DNA of 64,000 nt from Phoenix dactylifera (taxonomy: Eukaryota; Streptophyta; Magnoliopsida; Arecales; Arecaceae): contig NW_024067779.1 of the NCBI RefSeq assembly GCF_009389715.1, positions 124,001-188,000 of the forward strand, in the 5' to 3' direction. The translations under genes and the position numbers were made by a program. Positions 31,674 through 43,881 of this stretch are shown here, one piece after another. The notes below the pieces were generated by a model. The model worked only from the letters and a program-made list of their open reading frames with translations, did not search any database and was not told the origin of the DNA. How positions within the stretch are numbered: the first letter of the stretch is position 1; each line of letters opens with the position of its first letter.

Positions 31674-34600
31674 GGGATATGAAATTTAGCTATTTAACCA
31701 AAATACCCACAACAAATCATATAATCACAATTATGCCCTTTTAAAACATAATGCACGAAAAGAACTAAATCATGCGAATGAAAGGAGGAGAGCGCCCTCA
31801 GCAGTTCTCAGGAACCCTAATGCACGAAAGAACCCTAATCAGCCTTGGCTGCTACCATTCCCACGCGATTGAGGTACTGTTTCTTTATTAATTTCTTTCC
31901 GGTTATTTACCTGTTTGGAGATTCCAATCTCGTTCTTTGAAATTCTTGATCTCAACGTTTCTTTCGGATTGTTCTTTTTTTTTTTGTAAGAATTTTTTCC
32001 AATTGTTCTGGCTTTGTTCGCGTTTTATTTATCCGAAATAGTCAGATGCTTGTTTTTCGAGATGATTTCATGTTGTTTTAGATGAATCGGTGCATGATTT
32101 CTGGGTAAGTTATGGATGTGGGGTTGGTCTTGTAGTTGAATGGCATCGTGCTCGTTTGAGACGATCTCGAAGATGAGTGGTCACTTATGGCTATAAGTTT
32201 CAGATGGATATCTGAATTCATCTTCAGTATTATTAAACAATGAGGAGATAAACATTATGGATAAGGATAAACAATATTATAATTTTGACAGCCTTGTCAT
32301 CCAGCTTAGGAACTATTACCATGGCATCTACCAAGAATGCTTGCTAGGATTCCAAACACAAAATACATCGAGGTGTATCTAAGTGAAATAGTGAGAGGCT
32401 GGTGTTCTTCCCCTGTATCGAGATGGGAGACAATCGATACAACTGCTGTAAAGCAAAAACTGAGTTTCCACCGAAAGCCTGCCTACAATCTAAGGCTGAT
32501 CTGAGATTCATACGACACTCTGTGTAGCTGAATATTTCAAAACCTATAATATATTGGAGGCAAATATCGAGCAGAAACCCAGTAGCTATATAAGTAAAAT
32601 AATTCAACAAAAACAAAAAGAGAAAAATCTTTGTCAGTAAAGATTTAAAAGACTCAAACAGAAATAGCTTTTCAGAAGCAATAGCAGCAGAGCAGTCCAT
32701 CCAAGTAGATAAAATTTCAGATATTAGGAGATGTCATGGTAGCCGAGACCTTCTCATCCTTAGCTTTCTTCTTCAGTGCCGGTGAGTATCATCTCAAGAG
32801 CAAATTGTTGCATATGGTGGTTGTTCCAAAAGGTTAATACAGAGATCTCTCTCATTGGCCATGTGGATAATATTATTATGAGTTTGGTTCTGTCATTTTT
32901 GCATTTTGATTGTGTTTGGGGACATTAAATTTGTTCACTGATACTGCTGAAGAACATTGACACTGCATACCTACATATCCACTAGTATATTGATATATAA
33001 GGCTGAGTTACAAGGATATGCCATCTCATTATACTATATCCATGCTACCTTTTTTTTCAGTGCTTTGCCTTAATATGTTAAAGTCTGATATCCATAAGCT
33101 CGCTGCATAGGCTTAGCTTGCAAATTCAAGTTAGTCAGCAGACTTTCTTGTGTTATGAATGGATGTTCTACATAGTACATGAGTACTACACTATACTTTT
33201 ATGCTTCTTTCTAAGTGATTAATGTCAATCAGTTGTGAATTATCAATATACTGATCTCAGATGTTTCTATGAATGGATATGTAGAAGAATTGGATGTGTA
33301 TGTATTGCATGCATATGTGTATGCATATATTTATGAATGCATAAGCAATTTTTTATGTAGATAAATGGATATATATGTAAATTGTATATGTATGTGTTGT
33401 TTGTGTATGTAAATTGCATATATTTATGTATGCTTTACAAAGTGTCTTATGATTATGGATGAACTCATGACTTATGATTGACAAAGTCTTTGATGTCTTT
33501 GTTGCTGTGTTGCGAAAGGAAAGAAATGCCTAAGAAGAGCCAAAATATCCCTGTTGGTTCATGGAGTTTTCCCCCTCACCTTAGATATGAGATGTATTTT
33601 GTTTCCTTCTCGAAGTGAATGTAACATTATGAACCTGGAATCATTTATAACCTAAGTTTGTTTTACTAGTATTGATGCATGGTGATGCTAAGCTGATAGA
33701 TGTATGCTATGTTGTTTAAGTGCAAAGTTGTTCGTATGACCTGGACTTGTGGATGAGTGACCTTCGTTGCCAGTGACAAACCTGTGCAATCTTCCTTATT
33801 GACATGGGAAATTTGTGGGTGGAAGTGAAATGTAAGAGTTCAGGATTGTCTAGGTGGCCAATGGTGATTGCTTGACATAGCAAGTCTAATGCTACAAGGA
33901 ATACACAATGAAACTCAACTTGCAACTACCGCAGAAGGTTAGTCAGTGTGGGTTAACCCTAACGGATCACATGGTTGTCCTCATCAAGTACACATTTAGA
34001 GCCATTCGCCATCTTATGGCCTTTTTTACTTGCTCGCCTTGCATCACATTGTCAGTTTTATTGCCGTCTCGGCCTGGTACCAGCTGCTTGTGTCATACGC
34101 TTCTTTTCTTTGGTAGGATTCATATTATTATTGTAGGAAATTGTGTTTGAAACTAAAATTTAGTAAGGGTGGGCCTATGTTGAGCTTAGTCAAATACAAA
34201 TTTGTAATGTTGAAGGAAAAACAAAGAAAATTATAACCTTTGCTTGTGGTTGCAGGCTGTATCCATGCCTACAGCCTCATATCTGAACCGATATACAAAG
34301 GTCCCGGATTGAGTAGAAAATGGCAAATGGCAAACTGTAAGTAATTCAATGTTGAAGGATTTAGAAGGGATATCTCATCAATATGACTAAGGGCAATTGA
34401 TCCATACGGTGATACCTCCTAAGCTTGGTGCACTTAAGCTGCACGATGGTATCACCAATACTTGGTCCATGCTTCGTCGGGGAAGACTAACCAAGTTATT
34501 GGCTTGTCAGCTGGGATTAGGGTGTTGATACTAGATACCTCATGTCGGTGTCGTGCAGCGTGTCGTGATTTAGCTATAGAGTTACAGGTCCTAATAAGGG

Positions 34601-37299
34601 CAGTTATAGTTTCTCCAGAAAAGTAAAAAAGGAAAAAAGAGGGCAGACTAAGTACAAGGCCAAAACTAGAAAATAACCTTAGACCAACTGATCATGCATG
34701 GTAGCATTTGTCTGAATTATTTCTTTGTTGATAGAAATGATAAGGTTCTACCTTACTAGTAGCAACAACAAAAGTGAAGGGCGGAAAGAATATATCGATT
34801 ACCTCGAAAATAGGAGACTGCATATCAGTCTTTTAAAAATGAGAGGAAGGAAACCAAGGTTCATGTTTTCTTTTGATTTTCACAATTCCATTTAGATGCC
34901 ACCATAAGACAGCCATTAGTTTCATTGGAAGTCTCTCTTTCTTTTAACTTAGCAGTATCTCTTTATGGGTTGGATAAGGTCTCAAGGCAGTTATCTCAAT
35001 CCACTAAAGAGCAGTATTATCAAGGTTTATTTTTGTGATAGTTTTCTTTATTCTCTCCCCCTCTTCTGTTAGACTTCCACCTCAGCTTTTTCATCTCTGT
35101 CATGCTTTTCTGTTCATTGCTCCCTTCCTTCTTTTTGGTAAAAAATTGTTGCAAAGAAGCCAAAGAGACCATTTATAAAAACATTACCTGATTCTTTTCT
35201 AATAAAGCAGTAGCCTGAATATTATCATCAAGAGATTAAACTTGAAGCTTGCGAGGACTGCATCTGACCATGGTTTTGTTGGCGTCATAGCTTGCTCCAA
35301 TGCAAGTTAGGTTTATATATTTATTCCGGCTAAAACTTTTCCTTCTGCCAACTGATCCTGCAGGGAATGATATTCCTCTCGATGGTTTCTGGTTCTGGTT
35401 CAGTCGAATGGAAAGCCTCCATCATTTCTCTAATCCAATCTCTGAGTACAGACAATAACAGTAAGCATGTGTTCGGAGAACCAGAAGTTGACAAACTTCA
35501 AACCTAAATCAGGAACAAAATAGGCTATTACATTGAAATATGACCGTAAGAAAATATGACTCACCTTGGATTCCGAGGAGAGGAGGTATGGTTTAGCTGT
35601 CAATTCACTTAATTAGTGGGTGATGATGAGAAAGTTTTCCAAACAATCTTGAACATGTCGCTAATGAACTTTTCTGTTTATTGTTTGGACAGTATCTGCG
35701 ATTGGTTTCTCCTAGATTGGAGAGCAGGTTTCTTTTCACCGTTGGTTGACCTTTTTCGAGTCGAACATCAGTTTTTATAACTCATTTCATGTGACATAAA
35801 TCAGCAATTTGATCCTTAAGTCTTCCCTAAATACTTTACCAGTATTATTTGTGGGGAAGCTGTATATGATAATATCTGGATTTCAAGAGGGTGCTGATTG
35901 ATACTTCAAAATTAAGATTGCTATCTACAATCAAGAGGGTGTGAAATACACTCACTTCAGCTCTGTTAGTTTCACCACTGCTTGCTAATTTTTACCCTAT
36001 TGTTCATTCAATCCTCCAACTTTGTACCAGTTCAAAGCAATTCGTATCCAGAATAGCAAAACAAATGTCATCAGTTATAGGATGGGTTCGACATGAACAA
36101 CAGAGAATCACGGCTTTTTTGCTGGCATGCATTACTAGTTATTGATAAATTCGGACCAAGTCCAATCCCTTGATTATTTGTTCCTATGTATATTACTAAG
36201 ATCTAAGACATGTCCTCTTGGGTACCTCTGAAGACGTACCATTTAAGGTCACCAAGGCTGCCGTCGTATACTCGTAAGAAGTGTTACAATGTACTTCCAA
36301 GGGCACTAAGACACCCTACATGCACTCTCGTCAGCAGAGCTTTTATTTGCCATTAAGGGGTGGTTGATTCCATCAAGCTCCTCATTCCGGTGCTTCGGAC
36401 TGGGGACATTGTTTGTGTTCTGTTGGCCGGCGACTAGAGCTTCGGCATCCTATCAAACACGGAGGTCCCCACTGTACATGGCAGCGACATCGCGGTCAAC
36501 CGGAAACAGAAATGAAGGAAAACAGGGTGGAAACAAGGGGGTTATGTGGTGTAATCTAGTGATCACTCCAAGAGATCTCAGTCGGCGATGATGGCCCAAT
36601 CAGGGGTAAGTTTGGGCGATAGTGCCAGCATCGGTACTAACTCCGGCGAGGCGCCGACTGGAGTGTACAACAAGGGTTTTGGCGGCACAATCATGAGGAA
36701 ATAATTAGGGCAGCGATTGGCGAGAAAGACTGGTGGTCGCCGGAGTGCCCCAAGGGGTCGTAGATGAGTTATAGGAGCAGAGGCTAACTCTAGAAATAAA
36801 TAAATGAATCTATTCTTCTGCCTATTGGAATGGATTGAAATGTGCATGCTACAAGTTAAGAGTTTTGGTTGGATGGTGATGAGTTCCAAATAAAGAAATC
36901 ATCCATGAGAAAGATCTATCTCTAGAAAAAAAAAAAAAAGATCCAGGATATATCGGATATATTACAATTTTAACCAAATTATATATTTAATACCTTTAAT
37001 ATTGTTTGTTTAAACATCAAAAGTAAAATTACAAAGATATTGCTTATTAAGGCCTTTCAATATACATGATTTTTGTTCAAACTTCTAAATTAAGGATATA
37101 AGAAAAATAATATTTTTCTGATTATTTCAATACCTATACGCTTCGCCAATCACTAGAAAGAATAGATACTAGCTTCTAACATGAAAATGGGGGACCAAAT
37201 TCATTGTTCGAAGAGTTAAACTTTCTGCCACTTTTTAAAAGTGGCAATCATACAACTTCATAAGCATCCAAATGCCGGGTATATATCGAGATACGTATC
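31674..37299. other. intergenic DNA
   Basis: No supported coding gene. Near 31800-31873 a leader-like segment with two AACCCTAA telo-box motifs ends at GATTGAG with donor-like GTACTG. It may be a first, non-coding exon, but no coding exon that fits was found. Open frames at 32344-32700, 33716-34150 and 36364-36889 show no family features. A GC-richer patch at 36360-36770 is unexplained. The sequence continues at 47474 after the Sirevirus insertion. Confidence 0.4.
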
Positions 37300-37474
37300 T
37301 GAGGATGATAGTGTTATTTTGATGATTAACAAGCAATTATCTAGAGTATGTTATAAGTTAAATCGATACTTCATTTATAAGTCTATTACTCTCAGTATAT
37401 TTGGATAAATTGATATAGATACATTTCATTGTTTATTTGAATGAATCTAACCTTGAGATGCAGCAAAGTGTGGA

Positions 37475-37945
37475 TTGAGTCGACCCAAAGGATGATTGGG
37501 TCGACCCCGGCACATCAAGAAAGCATTTGGCACACTTCTGCAAAAATGGCACAAATGAACAGTGAGTTGGGTCGACCCAAGGAAAGCATGAGTCGACCCA
37601 AACATCAAGATCCTCAAACAGAAGACAGAAAATGATTCTCTGGATTTACTGAGAGGGTCGACCCAAGATATAGTTGAGTCGACCCAAGCTCGGGTCGACC
37701 CAAAGGCAAGACAGAACAGAAGACAGAAAAGATTCTCTGGAAACCCTGTTAGGGTCAACCCAAGAAGAAGTTGAGTCGACCCAACTGAACCTTGAGTCGA
37801 CCCAAAGAAAGGTTGGGTCGACCCAAGTGAAGGAAGGCTGAATTTCAAGTTTCTGTGGATTCTGAGAGGGTCGACCCAAGGAATGTTTGAGTCGACCCAA
37901 GTGAAAGTTGGGTCGACCCAAGGACAGGTTGAGCCGACCCAAACA
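37475..37945. repeat. U3 array of GTCGAC palindromes (5' LTR)
   Basis: About twelve copies of (T)TGRGTCGACCCAA and two degenerate ones over 470 bp. The perfect version TTGGGTCGACCCAA is its own reverse complement. Spacing alternates between about 13-22 bp and about 50-75 bp. The same array is in the 3' LTR at 46135-46640. Confidence 0.95.
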
Positions 37946-38371
37946 CGGGCAGAAGCATAACGGCTAGTTCTGCAGATGTACTTTTTGTCCTTCCAACAGT
38001 GAGTAACGGCTAGTTTTTGAATTCTAACCATTGGGGCTTGTCCAATGGAGGTAGGAAACTATTTAAAGGGGCACTATTCATCAGATAGAACATCTTTTCC
38101 AAAGAATATCAAAGAGAACACAAGAAAAAGAAAGTGCCCTAATCTTCTTCATCCAAGTGCTTCATTCAAGAATCAAAGAAAAGTGGTTGAGCAGATTCAA
38201 AGAGTCATCAAGAGCTCCATCCACCCTTAAAGAGAGAAGCATCCTTGACAAAGAAGAGAGAAGTCACTTCAAGCGATAAATACTTTCTAAACTCTTCTTT
38301 GTTGATTATATTGTTTCATATGCTCATCTAGGAGTTTAAATCTTCTTCCATTATTTGTTAAACTACTTGTA

Positions 38372-38580
38372 AAGGTTGGTTGGTTAGCCCGCAAAACCAA
38401 CGGAATAGGTTGATTGGTGAATCCGGAAAACCAATTGTAAAGGTTGGTTGGTGAGCCCGAAAAACCAACATAGGTTCGTTGGTGAGCCCGTAAAACCAAC
38501 ATAAGTTTTTGGTGAACCCGGAAAACCAAAGTGTAAAGGTTTTTGGATTGTGAGCCCGGAAAATAATCCAACTGTAATCC
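38372..38580. repeat. hairpin-forming repeat array in the LTR transcript region
   Basis: Six or so units of the form GGTTGGTTGGTGAGCCCG, a short A-rich loop, then AACCAAC. Each can fold on itself (GTTGGT with ACCAAC). It lies downstream of the candidate TATA region and so probably in the transcribed part (R/U5). The equivalent in the 3' LTR is 47060-47270. Confidence 0.8.
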
Positions 38581-38780
38581 GCGGGATTATAGTGAATTTC
38601 CAAGGGGTCGCTTGGGGAGTGGACGTAGGTGCTAAGGAGAGCACCGAACCACTATATTTCTTGTTGTTTGTATTGTGAGTTGTTTAAGTTTACTAACTCA
38701 TCATTTAACACAAGTAAGATAATTAAAATTAAAAGAAACCAATTCACCCCCCCTCTTGGCTTGTCACCTTGGGCAACAAG

Positions 38781-38792
38781 TGGTATCAGAGC
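38781..38792 (+). other. primer-binding site (initiator tRNA-Met)
   Basis: TGGTATCAGAGC lies two bases after the 5' LTR. It is complementary to the 3' end of plant initiator tRNA-Met, the usual copia primer. Confidence 0.95.
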
Positions 38793-38841
38793 AAGGTGCT
38801 CCAATAGTACTCATTGATCTCACAATCAAGAGTTAAAGATC

Positions 38842-40512
38842 ATGACAACCCAAGTGGGATGTTCTATGAGTGAGGGTCAATCCACAAATAGACCACTTTT
38901 ATTTAATGGCACAAACTATACATATTGGAAAGCTAGGATGAGGATATTCATTCAAGCTTCAGACTATGAATTATGGTACATCATAACTAGAGGACCTCAC
39001 ACACCCACACTTAATATAGAGGGCACTATCATACCCAAACCAGAAATGGATTGGAATGAAAGTGATAGAAGATTGGCACAGTTAAATGCAAAAGCTATAA
39101 ATGTACTTTATTGCTCATTAGATGTAAGTGAATTTAATAGAATATCTACTTGCATTACTGCTAAAGAAATTTGGGACAAACTTGAGGTCACTCATGAAGG
39201 GACCAATCAAGTTAAGGAGTCAAAAATAAACATATTAGTACACAAGTATGAATTGTTTAAAATGGAATCTACTGAGTCAATAACTGATATGTTTACTTGT
39301 TTTACTGAAATTATAAATGGGCTTAAGAGTTTGGAAAAGTCTTACACTAACTCTGAATTGGTGCGAAAAATTCTCAGGTCTCTACCAAGAATTTGGGAGG
39401 CCAAGGTAACCGCAATTCAGGAAGCTAAGGACCTCAACTCACTGCAATTAGAGGAGCTTCTAGGATCACTCATGACCCATGAGTTGACAATGAGGCAAAA
39501 TTCAGAAGATGAGGTTAAGAGAAGAAAGCCCATTGCCTTAAAGACTACCACCCCTAAACAACTAACTGAATCGGAAGATTCAGATGATGATGATGAATTT
39601 GATGAAGAAGGGATGGCTATGCTTGGAAGAAACTTCAGAAAATTTATGAGAGGTAAGAATAGATTTTATAGAAAGAAACCCTTCCTCAAAGGTAGCTCAA
39701 GCAAAGAAAAGGGTAAGGACAAAGAAAAGGAAAAAGAAACTCCTATTTGCTATGAGTGTAACAAACCCGGGCATTATAAGATAGATTGCCCAGATTTGAA
39801 ATGGATGGCAAGAAAACTGAAAAAGAAGAACTTTATGGCTGAATGGAGTGAAAGTGAGGAGTCAAGTTCGGAAGAGGAAGATCATCAAGAGACGGCCCAA
39901 ATGTGTCATGTGGCCAATGACGATGAGGTAGATTCTGAACTTGAATGTGATTTTACTGTTGATGAATTACATGATGCATTCTTAGAACTCATGGAAGAAC
40001 ATAAGAAACTTATCAATAAAAATAAAGTTCTAAAAGAAGAAAATCAATCTCTTATCAAAGATAAGTTAAAACTATCTCATAACTATGAAACATTAAGTAG
40101 GAAACTTACAAATGAAACCAAGAATCTAATTGCTGAAAATATCAAGTTAAAAGAAGATGCTGAAAAATATAAATCCTTAGTAGATAAGTTTACACTTAGT
40201 TCTACCAAATTAAATATGATTCTTGATAGTCAAAAAGCTGTATATGATAAGGCTGGATTAGGATATAAAACAAATAGAAAACAAAAATTCTTAAAAAACA
40301 TTTTTGTAAAAGCTAAAAATGAAAATATTACTTGTCATTGCTGCAATAAACTAGGACATAGAGCATATGAATGTAACTATAGAAAGTCCAGTCAAAACAA
40401 ATTAAGTAATAATCAAAAGATTAAATTCAAGAAAGTTTGGGTTCCAAAAGGAACATCAAGTACTAACCCTAAAGGGCCCAACATAGTTTGGGTACCTAAA
40501 GCTCTTTCTTGA
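38842..40512 (+). CDS. Sirevirus Gag
   Basis: The 556-codon frame encodes a copia-type Gag. It begins MTTQVGCSMSEGQSTNRPLL, with LFNGTNYTYWKARMRIFIQA near residue 20. A gag-polypeptide/UBN2 region spans about residues 60-220, followed by an acidic/basic linker. Zinc knuckle CYECNKPGHYKIDC is near residue 300, then a long Lys/Glu-rich coiled-coil-like stretch, and a second knuckle CHCCNKLGHRAYEC near 500. Two knuckles and the long C-terminal extension are Sirevirus-like. The frame ends with TGA at 40510, another TGA follows at 40516, and pol continues in the same frame. That may be a normal gag-pol stop or a lesion. Gag packages RNA into virus-like particles. Confidence 0.88.
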   Translation: MTTQVGCSMSEGQSTNRPLLFNGTNYTYWKARMRIFIQASDYELWYIITRGPHTPTLNIEGTIIPKPEMDWNESDRRLAQLNAKAINVLYCSLDVSEFNRISTCITAKEIWDKLEVTHEGTNQVKESKINILVHKYELFKMESTESITDMFTCFTEIINGLKSLEKSYTNSELVRKILRSLPRIWEAKVTAIQEAKDLNSLQLEELLGSLMTHELTMRQNSEDEVKRRKPIALKTTTPKQLTESEDSDDDDEFDEEGMAMLGRNFRKFMRGKNRFYRKKPFLKGSSSKEKGKDKEKEKETPICYECNKPGHYKIDCPDLKWMARKLKKKNFMAEWSESEESSSEEEDHQETAQMCHVANDDEVDSELECDFTVDELHDAFLELMEEHKKLINKNKVLKEENQSLIKDKLKLSHNYETLSRKLTNETKNLIAENIKLKEDAEKYKSLVDKFTLSSTKLNMILDSQKAVYDKAGLGYKTNRKQKFLKNIFVKAKNENITCHCCNKLGHRAYECNYRKSSQNKLSNNQKIKFKKVWVPKGTSSTNPKGPNIVWVPKALS

Positions 40513-40518
40513 TCTTGA

Positions 40519-43473
40519 TTGCAGGGGTGTCTTGCAGCTGATAAAGTGAAAAAACGATGGTATCTAGATAGCGGCTGTTCAAGACACATGACTGGTGACG
40601 TAGATCAATTTGTCACCTTGGAATCAAAGAAGGGTGGAGTAGTAACCTATGAGACAATGGTAAAGGGCATATCATTGGAAAGGGTAAAATTTTCATTACT
40701 CCATCTATTTTTATAGAAAATGTCTTATTAGTTAAGAGATTGAAACATAATCTGCTTAGCATAAGTCAATTTTGTGATAAAGGGTTTAAAGTCACATTTG
40801 AAGCATCTGTATGCATAATCACAAATCCTAAAGATAATAGCATTGTACTTGTAGGACAAAGGCAAAGAAATATTTACTTGGTAGATCTTCATGATTTAGG
40901 CAAGAAAAATGGATTATGCTTAATTACTAATGAAGAAAAGAAAAATGAAACAAGTTGGCTTTGGCATCGTAGACTAGGACATGCTAGTATGGAATTAATC
41001 TCAAAACTAGTCAAGAAGGAATTAATAAAGGATGTGCCAAAATTGATTTTTGAAAAGGACAAAATCTGTGGACCATGTTCTTTGGGAAAACAAACTAAAT
41101 CATCTTTCAAATCAAAGAATATAGTATCAACAACTAGGCCTTTTGAACTTATACACATGGATTTATTTGGACCCACTAGAACTGCGAGTCTAGGAGGGAA
41201 GAAGTATGGACTAGTTATTGTCGATGATTTTTCAAGATATACATGGGTTTCATTTTTGGCACATAAGAATGAAGCATTTTCAGAATTCTTGAAACTATAT
41301 AATAATATCATAAATGAAAAGAAACTCACCTTAGTAGCAATTCGAAGTGATCATGGTACTGAATTTGAAAATCAACACTTTGAAGAATTTTGTACTAAAA
41401 ATGAAATTTCACATCAATTTTCAGCACCTAGAACGCCTCAACAAAATGGGGTTGTTGAAAGGAAAAATAGGACATTGGCAGAAATGGCACGCACGATGTT
41501 GTGTGAGTCAAATCTTCCAAAGTACTTTTGGGCTGAAGCTATAAGCACTGCTTGCCATATTCTAAATCGAGTTTTAATACGACCAATAACCAAGAAAACT
41601 CCTTATGAACTTTGGAAGAATAAGAAACCAACTGCTAAATATCTTAAAGTATTTGGATGTAGATGTTTCATCTTAAACAATGGCAAGGAGGATCTAAGTA
41701 AATTTGATGCCAAGTCAGATGAAGGTATCTTCTAGGATACTGCACATCTAGCAGGGCATACAGAGTATTCAATAAAAGAACTCTAGTAGTGGAAGAGTCA
41801 GTCAATATTATATTTGATGAGTCTGATAGTGAGTCTGTTAGAAAAGAAAATATTGTTGATGATGATACAGGAATTATTGACTTTGAAAAGTTGAATATTA
41901 ATGACGTGCCAATTCAAGATAAGGGAGATGATTGCGTGCCACCACAATCTCAAAACTTGCCAAAGGAATGGAGGTATGCATATGGACATCCTAAAGACTT
42001 AATCATTGGTGATCCATCTTAAGGGGTAAGAACTCGATCATCTCTTAGAAATTTAAATGATTATCTTGCTTTTGTTTCACAATTAGAACCTAAGACTTAT
42101 GAAGAAGCTGAAAAAGATACTAATTGGATAAATGCCATGCAAGAAGAATTAAATCAATTTAAAAGAAGTAATGTATGGACATTAACTGAAAGACCAAAGC
42201 ATAACTCAGTAATTGGAACAAAATGGATATTTAGAAATAAATTAGATGAAAATGGGTTAGTTATAAGAAATAAGGCTAGACTTGTAGCTAAGGGATACAA
42301 TCAAGAAGAAGGAATAGATTTTGATGAAACATTTGCTCCTGTAGCAAGATTAGAGGCTATTAGATTACTTCTAGCATTTGCATGTTTCATGGATTTCAAA
42401 TTGTATCAAATGGATGTAAAAAGCGCATTCTTAAATGGTTTTATTGAGGAGAAAGTATATGTAGAACAACCTCCTGGTTTTGAGAATCATGAATTGCCAA
42501 ATCATGTGTTTAAACTACATAAGGCATTATATGGATTAAAGCAAGCTCCTAGGGCTTGGTATGATCGATTAAGCAAATTTCTGCTTAATAATGACTTTAG
42601 TAGAGGAAATGTAGATAAAACACTATTTCTCAAAAGAAAGGACAAAAATCTATTAGTGGTTCAAATATATGTAGATGACATAATCTTTGGTGCCACAAAT
42701 GATACTCTTTGCAAAGAATTTGCTGATTTAATGCATGGAGAATTCGAAATGAGTTTGATGGGAGAACTAAGCTTCTTTCTAGGATTACAAATTAAACAAA
42801 CTAAGGAAGGCATTTTCATTCATCAAACTAAGTATACAAAGGAAATACTAAAGAAGTTTGGAAATGAAAATCATAAGGGAGTAGGCACTCCAATGAATCC
42901 TACTAGTAAGCTAGACAAAGATGAAAAAGGGAAGAGTATTGATATTAAGCTCTATAGAGGACTAATTGGATCCTTGCTCTACCTTACTGCTAGTAGACCC
43001 GACATCGTATTTAGTGTAGGAATATGTGCTAGATACCAATCGGATCCTAAGGAGTCACATTTAAGTGCTGTTAAAAGAATCCTTAGATATTTAAGAGGAA
43101 CTACCAATATAGGATTATGGTACTCAAGAGACTCCTGTCTTGATTTAGCAAAGTAGCTGCTGGTAGTTGTTGTGCTCAAGTACTATGGCTTAAGCAACAA
43201 CTAGAGGACTATGGAGTTAAGCTAGATAATATTCCTATTAAGTGTGATAATACTAGTGCCATCAATCTTACTAAAAATCCAGTTCAGCATTCTAAAGCCA
43301 AACACATAGAAATAAGGTATCATTTTATTAGGGATCATGTGCAAAATGGAAACATATGTATTGAACATATATGCACTGAAAAACAATTAGCCGACATATT
43401 TACAAAACCCTTGAGTGAAGATAGATTCTGCACGCTAAGGAGGGAATTAGGCATATGTGATCCTTTTTATTGA
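40519..43473 (+). pseudogene. Sirevirus pol: protease, integrase, RT, RNase H (broken)
   Basis: Domains in order: protease (WYLDSGCSRHMTGD) near 40560; pre-integrase and integrase 40740-41735 with the HHCC finger (WHRRLGH, CGPCSLGK) and catalytic Asp/Asp/Glu regions (HMDLFGP, IRSDHGTEF, QQNGVVERKNR); RT 42137-43156 with YVDDIIFGA; RNase H remnant to 43473 (KCDNTSAINL, KHIEIRYHFIRD, DIFTKPL). Breaks: a frame change near 40651, a second near 41734, an in-frame TAA at 42020-42022, and a deletion near 43145-43155 that removes the front part of RNase H and shifts the frame. The remaining segments are otherwise well preserved, so decay is recent. Confidence 0.9.
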
Positions 43474-43659
43474 AAAAATATAAAAGGGAGCAAGTAGTCT
43501 CATGATACATTCCTTCAATTTCAAAAAACCCATGAAACATGAGTCATACTTGTTATCTATAGAATCCTTACTCATGTATCATTGTCCCAGAAAGAATTTA
43601 TAAGGATTGGAAGTAAGGAAAATTTTTAGAAGCAAAAAGGAAGAGAAAAGAAAAATTCT

Positions 43660-43745
43660 GCACTTGGGTCGACCCAACCCAGAATAGGGTCGACCCAACG
43701 TTGAGTCGACCCAAGAAATTTCTTGAGTCGACCCAACATCGGGAC
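43660..43745. promoter_or_regulatory. internal cluster of LTR-type GTCGAC palindromes
   Basis: Four copies of the U3 motif (GGGTCGACCCAACC, GGGTCGACCCAACG, GAGTCGACCCAAG, GAGTCGACCCAAC) lie in about 75 bp between the end of pol and the third ORF. No such copies occur elsewhere in the internal region. The position, about 140-220 bp upstream of the ORF3 start, suggests a promoter-like or processing role. That role is inference. Confidence 0.6.
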
Positions 43746-43881
43746 CCCACTGTTAAAAGGGGGACCCGAGAGCTCTATTAGGGCACTGTTTGCCCTTGTC
43801 CTCTTCTGAATACTCTATTCCCCACTCTCCAAACTCCTCCAAACTCCTCCAAACAGTAGATTACCTTAAGATCTTGGAGAA

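Larger units (their letters stand above)
37300..38778 (+). repeat. 5' LTR of the Sirevirus element
   Basis: It is 1479 bp and close to the 3' LTR, with about two dozen differences by eye; the 3' copy has about 20 extra bases in its palindrome array. The U3 part (37475-37945) holds the GTCGAC palindromes. ACTATTTAAAGGGG near 38058 is a candidate TATA region. A hairpin-rich array lies at 38372-38580. Confidence 0.95.

Noticed and set aside
37646-38031. Minus-strand frames rich in GSTQ/WVDP repeats in both LTRs
   Set aside because: They come from the GTCGAC palindrome array; duplicated exactly with the LTRs.
38287-38644. Minus-strand frames of SPTNLYNWFSGFT-type repeats
   Set aside because: They come from the hairpin array in the LTR; three frames are open at once.
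38781-38792. tRNA-like sequence
   Set aside because: Only the 12-nt primer-binding complement of tRNA-Met is present, not a tRNA gene.
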